From NCBI GenBank assembly GCA_007922225.1, contig ML680053.1:17178282-17242281 (forward strand): a DNA stretch of 64,000 nt. Reading direction: 5' to 3'. The position numbers and the translations under genes are program-made. This DNA is from Emydura subglobosa. Lineage: Eukaryota > Chordata > Testudines > Chelidae. Positions 13,683 to 38,270 of the stretch are shown here, piece after piece (position 1 is the stretch's first letter; the number at the start of each line of letters is the position of its first letter). Under the pieces are notes generated by a model. It was not told the DNA's origin and ran no database searches. It saw only the letters and a program-made list of their open reading frames with translations.

Positions 13683-13699
13683 ATGTGTGTGTGTGTGTA
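13683..13699. repeat. Short (GT)n microsatellite
   Basis: tatgtgtgtgtgtgtgta, about seven GT units. No exon is seen nearby. Confidence 0.7.
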
Positions 13700-14614
13700 C
13701 TAATCTATTTTCAGTCATTCAAATAACAGCGATCACTATCATTCTTTGTGTGTTTTTCTGGAGTCGTGGTAGAGAGAAAAAGCAGTGCCGTAGATGCTCC
13801 AAGAACAAGGCAGACAAACTCCTCATAAAAAGAGTAGTAGGTGAGACTTTCCTCTTTTGTACTTAAAACACTCAGGCCTACACTTTCCAACTTTAAAAGA
13901 TCAGCATGTCTTTTCATCATGTCATTTACAAAGTGGCATTATCTATAAAATCCTTGTAACTTTGCTCCATAAAACATGTCCTGTGATAACAGCAAATAAA
14001 CCCTTTAGGAGTCAAGTTCATATTTTAAATATCAAGTCCTAGAAGCAGTTGTTTAACTACACAATATTATGTAATGTTAAGATTTCATCAAATTAAGTAT
14101 TTGCTGATCATCAGAATTTAAAACTAACCTAAACATACACACACCTTTTTTCACTGTCTATCTGTACAATGTATAAATATTGACTGGGTGCAAGAACAAT
14201 AGCAACAAACTATTGCCCAGATTTATAATCGTTCCTGTGATTGTCTGAAGCCCTGGACAATATGCTAAAATACACCAGAGCTCATTTAACCCATCGGGAA
14301 TATTTCTAATGCCACTTTTGTCCTCTAACTCAGTAAATATTCACTTTTACCTTTTAGATTTTGTTTTAACCATTTACTGATGATGTATTTTTCTCAGAGC
14401 TGGTTTGAGATGGAAGGTGAAACATGACAAAGCACTGGTGATAAGAACAGCGGTATAATGGCACCAGGGGTGTTTTCTCTCTGTGGAATTCTGACCAGTA
14501 GTGATAGTTTGGAGGCCAAAGTCACATGTTACTTTGGGTCAAATGCATACATGTAAACTGATTACAGTGGTTCAAAAATCCAAACAATTAATAAATCAAT
14601 CTAGATAGTTCATA

Positions 14615-14724
14615 TGGCCCTGATCCTGCAAAGATCTGCAAACATGCTTAACTTTGTCCATGTCAGAGACTATTTATCTTTGTAAAGTTAAGAGCATGTG
14701 CAAGTGATTGAAGAACTGAGGTCT
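14615..14724. mobile_element. Short palindromic MITE, family A
   Basis: ggccctgatcctgcaaagat and acatgcttaactttg on the left mirror aaagttaagagcatgtgcaa on the right. Confidence 0.6.
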
Positions 14725-14727
14725 ATA

Positions 14728-14797
14728 GGCCTGATCCTGCATTGATTAAAGTCAATGGGAGTTTTGCCACTGACTTCAGTGAGCACAGGATCAAGAC
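14728..14797. mobile_element. Short palindromic MITE, family B (best copy)
   Basis: ggcctgatcctgcattgatt with aaagtcaatggga is mirrored by actgacttcagtgagcacag and gatcaagacct. It lies directly next to a family A member. Confidence 0.65.
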
Positions 14798-15429
14798 CTA
14801 TGTGTGCCTGCATGTGTAAAAAGAGAAAAATTGCCAGATTGGAACTAAACGATGATCTGTCTAATATGGCATGCTGGTCCCACGAGTGGCTTCAGAAGAA
14901 GATTCAAATGTATCTATGCCCACTATACAGAACTCTATCTAGATATTAATATTTTACACTGTATTTTTTTTCACTTTAGAAACATCTGTATAGCTTGTCA
15001 TGCCAACAAAGCTTCATTTAATTGAAATGAAATGGAGATGTGTATGTATGGAGGAGACTATGCTGGCTTGTTTCTTTTCAGATAGATCTGTGTATATATA
15101 CATACACATCAGTTTTGGAAGATCCTACCTGCCTATTTATCGAAGGCCAGATTTTGCCCCTCCCCCATGATGATAAAACTAAATTGTGGGTGAATAAATT
15201 TTGTGTCTGGGCTGGTGATATTTTTAAGGCAATCATGAAAAGCTGAGGTACATGTACAGTACACCCAGCAGGCTGGGACATCAGAAACATACATCACAGT
15301 AGTGGCAAATACAATTTCTTTGTAGGAAACAAGGAGTTGTGATGGGAGGACTGAAGGATTTCCCTGCCTTCTCCACTGACAGACGTCATTTTTTTCATCT
15401 GCCAGTAAACACAGGAGGCACAGCCGGTT

Positions 15430-15930
15430 CCCACACGTCACACAAGTGGCCACACACCCTGCACTAGTGGCATCCAGTGCTCACGCCACATGTACTCACA
15501 CTCTGCAGGGTAGTAGCACCAGAGCCCCCTGGGCTGACAGCAGCTGGTGCCCACACAGCTGTGCCAATGGCCCTCAGTCTCCGCACACTCTACATCGACA
15601 GCACCTGGGCCTCATTCCCCACCCCAGTGGCACTCAGTACCCACACCCCATATTGGTGGCACCCCATATGCCCCACACCAGTTGTACCCAGTGCCCTAAA
15701 CCAGAGGCACCCCAGACCCAATGTCCCACACCAGTGGTACCCAGAACATCCAACACCAGAGATACCCAGTACCCAATGCCCCAGACCTGTGGCACCTAGA
15801 ACCCAACATCCAAGACCAGGGGCACCCACTGCCCCATACCGGTGGCACCTAGAACCCAACATCCAAGACCAGGGACACCCAGTGCCCCAGACCGGTGGTG
15901 CCCAGCACCCAGCTGCCGATAGCAGCGGCA
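15430..15930. repeat. GC-rich minisatellite, about 30-bp unit, in MAML2 intron 1
   Basis: Diverged units resembling GGCACCCAGTACCCAACACC followed by CCAGACCAGTG recur about every 30 bp. The best preserved part is a pair of 60-bp higher-order units at roughly 15792-15898, both carrying 'ggcacctagaacccaacat' then 'ccaagaccagg'. The array lies about 180 bp inside the intron from the exon 1 donor. Open frames of 117 and 152 codons across it are repeat artefacts. Confidence 0.8.
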
Positions 15931-16104
15931 CGTGATGCTCATGCACTCTGCCTTCGCAGCACCCCGTGCCCGCACACCCCACGCCTGTGTGCCCCCGCCC
16001 TCTCGGCACCAGGCGCCCACAGGAAGGAGGGGGAGGGGGGAAAGGGGCCAACCAACAGCCTGCAGGCGGCGCTGTGAGCTGGAAGGAGACAGGATCTGAC
16101 TCAC

Positions 16105-16557
16105 CGCAATGAGGGCCGAGTTCCTCTGCTCCCCCCCGCCGCCGGCGGCTGAGCCCGGCGGAGGCGGCGGCGGCTGCTCCCCGTGGATCCCGCCGCTGCC
16201 CCCCGCCGCTGCCCCGTTGCTGAGCAGCGGCTGCTGCGGGTGATAGTCCGGCGGCGCCGCCGCAGGTGGAGGCGGGCCGGCGCTGCCCGCCCCCTTGCCG
16301 TGCTTGCCGCCTTTCCTGGCCCCCTGGCCGTGCTGCACCAGGTGGAGCAGCTGCAGGGTGCTCTCCCGCTCGCGCTCCGAGCTCTCCGCCCGGCCCCGCT
16401 CGTAGCGTCCCTCGCAGCTCTGGTGGTGCTGGCGGCAGACGGCGATGCGGGCTCGCAGCCGCTCCACGATGGCGCTGTGCACCCGGGGGGCCACCGTGCC
16501 GCCGCCCAGGAGACCGGCCCCGAGATCCGGAGCCTGGGGGGGAGCCGTGTCCCCCAT
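16105..16557 (-). CDS. MAML2: MAML2 coding exon 1 (Mastermind-like 2, N-terminal 151 codons)
   Basis: Mastermind-like proteins are nuclear co-activators that bind the Notch intracellular domain-CSL complex and recruit p300. The minus strand from 16557 reads MGDTAPPQAP, the start I recall for vertebrate MAML2. Residues about 22-85 form the MamL-1 domain, a basic helix that docks on Notch/CSL: PRVHSAIVERLRARIAVC, then the run with RYERGRAESSERERESTLQLL. It is followed by a low-complexity Pro/Ala/Gly tail with PPPP (95-98) and six prolines (129-134). The exon ends NSALIA at a donor GCG|gtgagt (16105/16104), phase 0, giving 151 codons; human exon 1 encodes about 171, the difference lying in low-complexity segments. 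Exon 2 onward is outside the window. The frame stays open 66 codons upstream of the ATG, but the human-like start is preferred. Identification is from remembered homology. Confidence 0.95.
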
Positions 16558-16801
16558 CCTGCCGGCCAGGCTGCTGCTCGCCGCTCCGGCTGGGTAGCGC
16601 CCGCGCTGCGGCCCCGGGCAACGCTGACTTGTCTGCTCGGTTCTCACTGCCACATGGATGGGGACGGAGAGGGAGGGATGGGTTGGCGGGGGAGAGAGGG
16701 GGGAGGGAGGAGAAGGGGTCCCAATCCCAGGCAGCCCCCAACTCTCCTCTCCCACGCAATGGGGCTTGACAGCTCCGCAGGAGTTTGGGGCGGGGGGTGG
16801 G

Positions 16802-16831
16802 ACGGGATGGATGGACGGACGGACGGATGGA
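16802..16831. repeat. (GGAY)n microsatellite upstream of MAML2 exon 1
   Basis: About seven GGAT/GGAC units in the MAML2 upstream region, possibly in its 5' UTR. Confidence 0.85.
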
Positions 16832-17183
16832 TTGCCCCGCGATCGCTAGATTCTGCCCACACAGAATTACAGGGAACGGGCTCAGCTGACCCGCTGGAAG
16901 GAGGGAAATTAAAGCAGCGAGAAGAAGGCAGAGGGTGAAGGGCTCAGAGATACACGCCGCAGAAAGCGTTCATCGGGGGGGGGAGCTTTTCTAAAGGGAG
17001 ATAAAACCAAGCCGCCAACCCACTGCCATAAAGATCAGTCCCCAGCTGGAGGGACCCTCCCTCCCAAACGAGTGGAAGTTCGGCAGCTTTATTGGTTTAA
17101 TTTTTTGGGGGGAGGGAGAAGCTTCTTTAAGGGGACATTTCTCCAGAGGAAGAAATCGCAGTGAGCTCTTCAGACTTTCCCTT

Positions 17184-17204
17184 GTTTTGTTTTGTTTTGT
17201 TTTG
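17184..17204. repeat. (TTTTG)n microsatellite
   Basis: Four consecutive GTTTT units upstream of MAML2. Confidence 0.85.
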
Positions 17205-17640
17205 AATTGGGTTGAGCGGGGTTGTTTGTTTTTTTGGATAAGGCTTCACTAAACGTGCAAATCAAGGGGCGGGAGGAGGAGGAGGAGGTTAAGTCTTTGT
17301 GTTTTCTCGTCTCTCTCTCTTTGCTCTCCTGTCTTCTCGTTTTATTACAGTCCCCAACTGGCGGCGGCTGCTATACGGTAGCGCCTCTAAAAAGAAAAGA
17401 GATGGATCCCCAGTTGGTAACAGTGTCACGCGTTCAGAGCCTGCGTTGCTTTCAATTAATCCAGACACCGTGTACAATCCGCATTACTTCAAGCGTGTCT
17501 ATCCCCCGACCCCCACGTAGGAAACGCAAGCTCAAAACGTACGCAAAGATCTCCTTCAGCAGATTTCCCCTTATACTTCACTTTCCACTCCCGGATAGTT
17601 CAGTTGCGAGGACAGAATCCAGACAAGCACGCGAAAACAG

Positions 17641-17671
17641 GCGCGCGCACACACACACACACACACACACA
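17641..17671. repeat. (CG)n(CA)n dinucleotide repeat
   Basis: gcgcgcg followed by about twelve CA units, an alternating purine-pyrimidine tract of the type able to adopt Z-DNA, about 1.1 kb upstream of the MAML2 start codon. Confidence 0.9.
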
Positions 17672-18481
17672 GCCCCCTAGTCAGAGCAATCATTACAAAT
17701 GAGAGTGAAACTTACAAACTTCCAGCCTTTTGCACCCACAGCAGTCCACTGATTTTCCTTTGTGGTTTTGTATAGTCCATGCCCCCAACCAGTGGGGCTA
17801 GGTGTTTCTGGTGCAATGGTTAGCGATGACTCCGCTGGATTCCCCCACTTGCTAAGTGAAAAGTAACTTGTAAATTTCCCTTTCTCTTGCTTGGCTGTTG
17901 TTAGCTGGTTTGCTGATACTGGCTCACTGCACGGGGGTTACGGATACACACAGGCTTTCATTGTGCTAGGCTAAGGCAGAGCGGCGGCGGTGGAGGAGAA
18001 AGTGTCTTGGGGAGCCCTAGCGGAAGGCCGGCGCCACTGCAGGAAGGAGTCATAGGCACGGAGAATGGGCAAAAGAGAAACACGAAACCTCCAAGCGGCA
18101 AAGGAGGTGAATGAAGAGAGAAGCAACTTATGAACTATGATCCCAGTGATTTGTTCGCATGGATGGAAGCCAAGGAAATCCCCTGGTCCATCCCCAGGTC
18201 TACATGCTATCTCTTCCCTGGCTCTGAAAGTCCAATAGCTTCCCTTATTGTTGGAATGCATTTCCCTCTCTCTGTGTATTTAGCTTTGTATTGCAGGATT
18301 ATCCACTGACAATATTAGGGCACACTGCCCCAGCATCAGGACCTTTGTGCAATTACTAGGAGTTTCACAGATAAATCACAGCTAGAAACTCTCTTAGCAG
18401 CTGGATTGCTCGCTAGTAGAAAGTGGAAGAACAAAAGCAGGCATTTCAATGCACAGGTCTCTTGTACAGTGTAGTGAGTAT

Positions 18482-18860
18482 AGATCTGAGAGGACCTAGG
18501 GTCATGGCTAGGACTCAGGAGTTCTGGGGTCAGTTCTCAACCACGGCACAGACTTCCTGTGTGTGCTTGTGCAACTCCTGTAGGCCCAGATCTTCAAAGG
18601 TCTTTACATGCTTAACTCCCATTCAAATAAATAGGAGTTAGGTGCCTAAATATCTTTGATGATCTAGGCTCTAATCCCTGTGATTAAACCCCCTTGGTAA
18701 AATAATAGTAATACTTCTTTTGTCTGCCTTCTCCAATTAGGCTGTAAGATCTTTGGGGCAGCGACAGCTTCTCATGATTATGATTGTACAGTGTCTGGCA
18801 CAATGGGGTCCCATTCTCATTTGGTGCTACTGGAATACCAATAGTAACAATGTAGATGTT
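18482..18860 (+). mobile_element. tRNA/MIR-like SINE, interrupted by a small MITE
   Basis: Head 'gctaggactcaggagttctg' and 'gggtcagttctcaaccacgg', then after the insertion 'tggtaaaataatagtaatac', 'gctgtaagatctttggggca' and 'gtacagtgtctggcacaatg'. The SINE parts join smoothly when 18583-18673 is removed. Confidence 0.75.
18583..18671. mobile_element. 89-bp palindromic MITE with TA target duplication
   Basis: Ends GGCCCAGATCTTCAAAGG and CTTTGATGATCTAGGCTC are inverted repeats, with inner arms taactcccatt and ataggagttagg. TA flanks each side (18581-18582, 18672-18673), as for mariner-type elements. A related fragment is at 39331-39390. Confidence 0.7.
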
Positions 18861-21787
18861 ATAGTGACACTGGAAATGCTTGATTAAGAGTGAAAAGGCA
18901 CTCTCATTTATGAGCCTTCTTTTTCAAATGCTTATCACTTTCCACATGCATACACATCCTTTTGACTTACATTTACAAATAATGAAGCAAAAGGCTTTTA
19001 AAAATCGCTTAAAATGTACATACTATCTATATATACAAGTAAACCCAACTGTGCTTATTTCACTGTGATCCTACCTAGTCGCAATCAACCAAGAAATTGC
19101 ACATGCAAATAACCATGCATAGGGAGTTCTCAGTGGTTATTGTGCTTGAGTGAGAACTGCAGGACTGGACCCACAGCACAGTCAACATGCAGGGCTGAAC
19201 CTTATGGCCATTCTTTTTGATCCAACAGAAGCCAGGTCTTTGATTTTAAGGTATGCCGCAAGCCCTGTCTAGTGTCCCAGGCATTTGAAGGATCTGAGTT
19301 CAGAAGAGGGAAGTCTGGGTATGGTGGAGAGAGGATTTTTGTGTAGCTCTGAATGGTTGAATGAATGTGGAAGAAATTATTATTTGGCACATTTAAAAGT
19401 AGCATACATATGCCTAGAGTACCCATTTTGAAAAACCTCACTTGCTGAAGAGTTGCATTGACTGCAAAGGGACTTAAGAACATACTTGAAGTTAACCATG
19501 TGCTAAAGTGCTTTACTGAATTGAGGCCTTGGATTTTGAGACATTTCAGTGATTAATTTTTCAGTGATGCTTCTTTGCTCTAATTAGAATGACTAATTAG
19601 AATGCAGTTTGTAAACATTTTGGCTCCCATTTAATTTCCCCATCTAAATATACTGTTTGAACATATTATCTAGCCTTCGTGGTGGATCACTTAACAAGAT
19701 CAAGGGGTGCTATGTTCATTCTGCATCTATTTTCTCCTGTCACAACTACCACCCCCCTATTTATTATGGACAAGGCTCATGTGGTGGTATGCATACATTA
19801 CAAAATGGACCCTCAAAGTAAAAAAAAAAAAAAAAAAAAAATCCAGGAGTCAGCCTTGTGTACATATTATTTCACAACCATCAAATTTTAAACCATGTTC
19901 ATTTATTGCCCAGAGAAAAACTGAATATATAAAACATCCAGGTTAATGGAAATGAACAAGGTATGGGTGTCTTATCAGTTGTCTGCAATGCTATTTAAGA
20001 GAGGTAAAAAGAAAGTATGATCATTCTAACAGTTTGCTATATCATATGTTTTCTTAAGCTCTTTTATTCTGAACTTTGGATTCAAATTTCTCATTTAAAA
20101 AAACAAACTGTAACCAGTAATTCAAATTTATAGAACCCATTTACTGTGTGCAGGATATTTACTATATTTACATGTATTTATCAAATACACCCATACTGTT
20201 TACTCAGAATGACTAAAAGATGGTTAGAGCTGCAGGACTTTATTTAGTCAAATAAAAGTAAACTAAACTAACTAAATTAAATTAAATATGGGAATACATG
20301 TAAATTGCCTTCTGATATGCTAGAAACTTACTCTCTCAGACCAGATGCTTATTGTCCATTCTGACCTTAAAAATCTATGAATCTACTGACACTATGCATA
20401 TAACAGTCCTTAAACAGAGGTGGTCACAAAGAGCACACAGACAATTCCCTCTTTCACAAGTCAGCGAAAACACTACTGCCCAGTTCCCAGGAAGCTATTC
20501 TGTCCCAAGAACTGACTCAAGTTAGAGGGACTGAGGCAGAGAGCACATGCTTGCAGCAACTCACCCCAAAATAATTTGCATCACAAAATTAACACAGAAC
20601 TTCTTTAAAGACTCAAAGGTGCTCTCATATGAAGAAAATAACTTGTAAGACGACTGTGTGGCAGCTCTATCTGGTGACTTGCCATAACAATTAAATACAA
20701 TTAAATAAAACAATTAAAGAAAATAAAGTACTTTATTTTCTTAAGAAACAAGGAAATTAAAAGTAAAAAAAAAATTAACAAAATGTAGGTCACAAATTTA
20801 AATGTAAAAATTTTAAGAAATGAAAAAGTTAAGCTTCTCTTATTATTAACTCTCCCACATTGCACACATTTATTTTCAGATGTTTAACAGTCAGAATACG
20901 ATTTAAAATATATACTCTCAATATATGCAAATTAATTACTTTACAGAGAATGTTTAAATTTTGTGACTTCGTCACTTCTATTCCTTAAGGATACATTAAT
21001 GTAGTCTTTTGAATTTAGTAGTGATCAGTTTAATTTAAGTAATATTAAATTGGAAATCCAGAATTTTATTTGATGGAATAATGGTGTAGTGGAATCAAGA
21101 TTTTGTATTATTTTAAGAGGTACCTCAAATTCCTCTCTACTGGGCAAAAGATAACATATGTAATAATAGGATATGGGGCTAGTTGGAAAAGGCTGCTAAG
21201 CAGCATTCATCTTACCCGCTTCAGACAAATATATCTGGGGCTCTCCGGGAATTCTAGCTAGCCAGAGGAAGAGCTGGGAAGGAGCTGTTGGTTCTATGTG
21301 GCATTGCTCCCATGTAATGCTTTGGAGCAAGTACATGTAGGGTTCTGAAATACCGCTTTGGCCACACTTCCACCCAGCTTCTTCCTTTCCAGATACCACC
21401 TTCCTAGAGAAACTCATCCACAGCCTTTTAATTGCATTGTCCTACCTTTGACAAGGATAGCCTGGTCTAAGTCCTAGGAATTTAAGTCCAGGCTTTTTGG
21501 AAATTAGAGAAATCCCTGTCACCCCCACTACTGCTTAAAACAGCGTTCTGTAAGGAAAAATGTGCCACTACTCTGTGCACATGTATCAAGGAATGACTAA
21601 AGTCCCTGTAGCTACTGAGCTGCCTTCACCCTAAGGCCTTGCCCTGCTTCCTAGTTTTGCTCATATATGGGGAAGGGCCAAATTCAGAAATCATCCACAA
21701 GGGTTGGAATGTGCAAGTCAGTAAATGGGAGTGTATCTAAACTGCTGTAATCTAGTCAGAAAAGTGTAATTACACTCAGATGTCTCT
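18861..21787. other. Intergenic MAML2-CCDC82, no gene seen
   Basis: AT-rich unique-looking DNA. It holds a poly(A) tract at 19820-19841 and a family A right-end fragment at about 19485-19528 (tgctttactgaattgaggcc). The 70-93 codon frames show no recognisable product. Confidence 0.6.
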
Positions 21788-22046
21788 TTCAGTGTACATC
21801 TTCACTGACAGCAGCAAAGTTGCCACTGTCAGATCACTCTTTCCGGATTGATTTGAGCGGTCAGTAAAGACCCACTCACTTGATCAGGAAGTTGACGTAG
21901 TAAAATCACCCCCTGCAGTGGCGCAGCGCAGTGAAGATGCCGCACACAACAGAAGTTACGAAGTTGATGGGACTTACGCAAGCTGTGTAGTTTGCGTAAC
22001 TCTTGTCAACTGCTGCCGAATTCTGAGGTAAGTGTAGACCAGGCCT
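21788..22046. mobile_element. GTCTACA-type MITE, degraded left end
   Basis: Right terminus AGTGTAGACCAGGCCT at 22031-22046; left end near cagtgtacatcttcactgac. The interior has inverted segments (cagcagcaaagttgccactg) and gttgacgtagtaaaat. It lies between MAML2 and the 3' end of CCDC82. Confidence 0.6.
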
Positions 22047-22416
22047 CAGTTTTGTCACTTGATCTGTCAGTCTTCGTGCAGCAGGTTCGCCCTTGCAGGT
22101 ACATTTGCAGCCTTCCCTGCCATGTGGTGGTTTTCTTGCCAGAATGATTTATCCCTTATTTCCTCTCAATGGAGGTGACATTTCCCCCTATTGTGGGGCA
22201 AAAAAAGTTTGGGTAGTCCTGTGTTGGCTAGACACTATATACATTTAGTGACTACCTTGTACTAGTTTAACGTACTTCATATTTTTCCTACCCAAACTAA
22301 AAGGGGGCCAAATACCTAAAAGAGGAATCTCCACTTTCTCTACATTTCTCTATTACTAATTCTTTTTCTTACATGAATGAGAAGTAATGGTGAAAAAGGT
22401 GTACAGCATATTCATT

Positions 22417-22422
22417 TTTATT
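22417..22422 (-). terminator. CCDC82: Candidate CCDC82 polyadenylation signal AATAAA
   Basis: A canonical AATAAA on the minus strand lies about 350 bp downstream of the CCDC82 stop, which would give a short 3' UTR. Other hexamers further on cannot be excluded, and no transcript evidence is available. Confidence 0.4.
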
Positions 22423-22769
22423 AAAATGCATCCCCTATTTTGTCTGTGTGGCTTAACTGAATAGGTGGCAACAGATATCTTCCATTATACAGTACAAAAT
22501 TACATCTGTTTCAAAACCACTTTCCACATCAGTTCTTTTTAACAATGATTTGTGCTCAAGACTTCCAGACATGAGAAGTGTAAACTTAAGCATGATAAAT
22601 GTTAGAGATACAGAAAACCTCTTGAATGCCTGCTTCTCACTAGAGGAATGGTGGTTTTATGGCTGTGTAAGAAAACATCTTGAAAAGCATTTAGAGATAT
22701 TTTTGTATATAGGTGGATCTCATAGCTAGATATTTTTACAAAGCTTCTTTCAAAGAGATGCATGACCAT

Positions 22770-36736
<13,967 letters not shown>

Positions 36737-37068
36737 TGAGAAGCTACTATAATAATAAAAAAACACAGTGGTATTTACCCAAAAAAACCAGAGTAGCTAT
36801 GATGCTAAGATATTCAAAACAGCATGAAAGTATGCATTATTAACCTAATATATCTATGATTTATGGTCTATTGCTTAGAGAAATTCTCAAAACAAGAAGT
36901 TTCATTGAGCTAGAATTACGGCAGAGAGTGCCCAGCGATAATTTCATGGTAAAACACACCTTCCGCTAATGTTATTGTTATCAAGAATTATACACACACC
37001 CTCCCTCCCAAACACCCCACGCAGCAGGCATTAGAAACGAAGGAAAGTCAAAGCCACAAATAACACAA

Positions 37069-37092
37069 AACAAACAAACAAACAAACAAACA
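37069..37092. repeat. (AAAC)n microsatellite at the CpG island edge
   Basis: About six CAAA units immediately left of the CpG island, within the presumed first CCDC82 intron or 5' UTR. Confidence 0.85.
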
Positions 37093-37149
37093 TTGAAAGT
37101 TTTTCAAACGCACGGTTAAGGTGTCTGATCAACCTTAACCACCTGAGCC

Positions 37150-38270
37150 CAGAAGACGGGAGCCCTCTGAGGCTGCAACGACCATTGCAGCAAACTGCAC
37201 CGTAAATGCGGGCAGCAACTTCTGCAAAGGTGGCCGCTCCGCTGATCACCTGAGCCCACCAGCGCGGGGTGCATGGCGGTGAACAGGACGCAGCCCTTCT
37301 GCCTTTCCCGCCCAACCTCCAGAGCCCTGCACAGACCCGCAGACGGGGGGGAGGCGGAGGCGCGGCTGCCGCGAGAATGTTACGAACATGCCGCTTTGCG
37401 GGGCTTTAGATCGACACTGCGGACCCGCGGCTGACCCGCGAACAGGGCCCCTGGCTACAGCCGCTATCGGCGGACCCGCCGGGCTCTACCCACGGCTGGC
37501 CGGAGACAGACGGGTCGCACTCTCCCGCCCTCCAGGATGCTCCTTCGCGTCCCTAGCCCCAGCCCAGCCCCAGGCCCGGCACCTGACGTCTCCCTCCGTC
37601 CCAGGGCCGGCCGACGGCGGCCCGGCACCAGTCGAAGCTCAGCGGCTGCGGGCGGGCGCTAGTCCCAGACCTGCCCCGCCCCGCCCCGGGCTGCCTCTCC
37701 GCAGGCGCGGCCGGGACTCTGGGGGCCGCCACGGGCTCCACCCGTCAGAGCCCCGCGCCCCGGGGCGGGGCGGGCGCTTCGCCTCGGCCAGAGCCGGCTG
37801 CCCGGACACAGCCCTGCCCGGCTCGCCGCCGGCTGCGCCCCCTCCCCCCCGTTACGCACATTTCCAAGGTCCCTCGCGCCCGCCTTCAGTTCAACCGCCG
37901 CGCGGGCTGCGCGTCCCGCCTGTCACTCGCTCGCTCGCTCAGTCCGGCGGGGCGGGGCGGGCGGAAGGAGCGCTGGGGTGAGGGAGGGACACAGCTGGAA
38001 CGGGCTCGCGTGACCTGTCATCTGACGCTGCCGGCCCGCGCCAGTTGCCTCAGGAGGGCGGGGGAGGGAGGGGAAAGGGATCGGGTTAGGATGAGGTCAC
38101 TTCCGGCGTAGGCCCCTCCCCCTCCCCCCAGTCTGTCTGTCTGTCCCAGGGTGCCGAGGACGAGGTGTTGTTGGCCTGGGGGGATCCTGGACTGGCTGGG
38201 CTGGGCTGAGCTGAGCAAGGCTGGGCGCGGGAAGAGAGCCCCTGGGAGGGACCAGGACCAGAGCTTGCAG
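37150..38270. promoter_or_regulatory. CpG island, presumed CCDC82 promoter
   Basis: An abrupt GC- and CpG-rich block directly upstream of CCDC82 in an otherwise AT-rich region. It has GC boxes (ggggcggggcgggcgg near 37950), a near-CRE TGACGTCT at about 37583 and a good ETS/GABP site ACTTCCGGC at 38099-38107. The non-coding CCDC82 first exon should lie inside it on the minus strand, but its donor cannot be chosen with confidence. Long frames on both strands (for example 197 codons plus at 37388) reflect lack of stops in GC-rich DNA. The island could also fire rightward; no gene is seen there. Confidence 0.8.

Larger units (their letters stand above)
1..16104 (-). other. MAML2: MAML2 intron 1 (5' part), no host exon seen
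   Basis: The donor after MAML2 exon 1 opens an intron that runs leftward past the window edge; the human counterpart is very long. I find no conserved coding segment between 1 and 16104. The frames of 60-120 codons here lack codon structure or overlap repeats. The interval carries a hAT-like element at 4004, SINE pieces at 6.1 and 7.6 kb, GTCTACA-type MITEs at 9.6, 11.3 and 12.2 kb, short palindromic MITEs, and a minisatellite beside the exon. Stretches 1-2810, 4610-5090, 5170-6100, 7800-9640 and 12500-14600 show nothing I can name beyond microsatellites. Confidence 0.8.
16558..18050 (-). promoter_or_regulatory. MAML2: Presumed MAML2 5' UTR and promoter region
   Basis: The CpG-dense block that includes exon 1 (about 16130-16650) continues more weakly upstream on the minus strand, with a second GC-rich patch around 17975-18045. 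MAML2 transcription should start here. No TATA box at a convincing distance is seen and the start site cannot be fixed. The stretch holds several simple repeats (GGAY at 16802, TTTTG at 17184, CA at 17641) and no supported gene on the plus strand. Confidence 0.5.

Noticed and set aside
15430..15930. CRISPR-like array
   Set aside because: Units are contiguous and diverged with no unique spacers, and the context is a vertebrate intron.
15446..15935. 117- and 152-codon plus-strand frames rich in Pro, Thr and His
   Set aside because: They are produced by the 30-bp minisatellite; unit lengths that are multiples of three avoid stops.
15590..16759. 389-codon minus-strand frame overlapping MAML2 exon 1
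   Set aside because: It is in a different frame from the recognised MAML2 N-terminus and runs through the intronic minisatellite.
16183..16938. 251-codon plus-strand frame opposite MAML2 exon 1
   Set aside because: It is the antisense shadow of a GC-rich coding exon; the minus strand encodes the MamL-1 domain.
17222..17680. 152-codon plus-strand frame upstream of MAML2
   Set aside because: Includes the CA microsatellite and no recognisable domain; a short chance frame in promoter-proximal DNA.
37388..37981. 197-codon plus-strand frame in the CpG island
   Set aside because: Pro/Arg/Gly/Ala-rich composition typical of stop-poor GC-rich DNA; no domain, overlapping frames on the other strand are similar.
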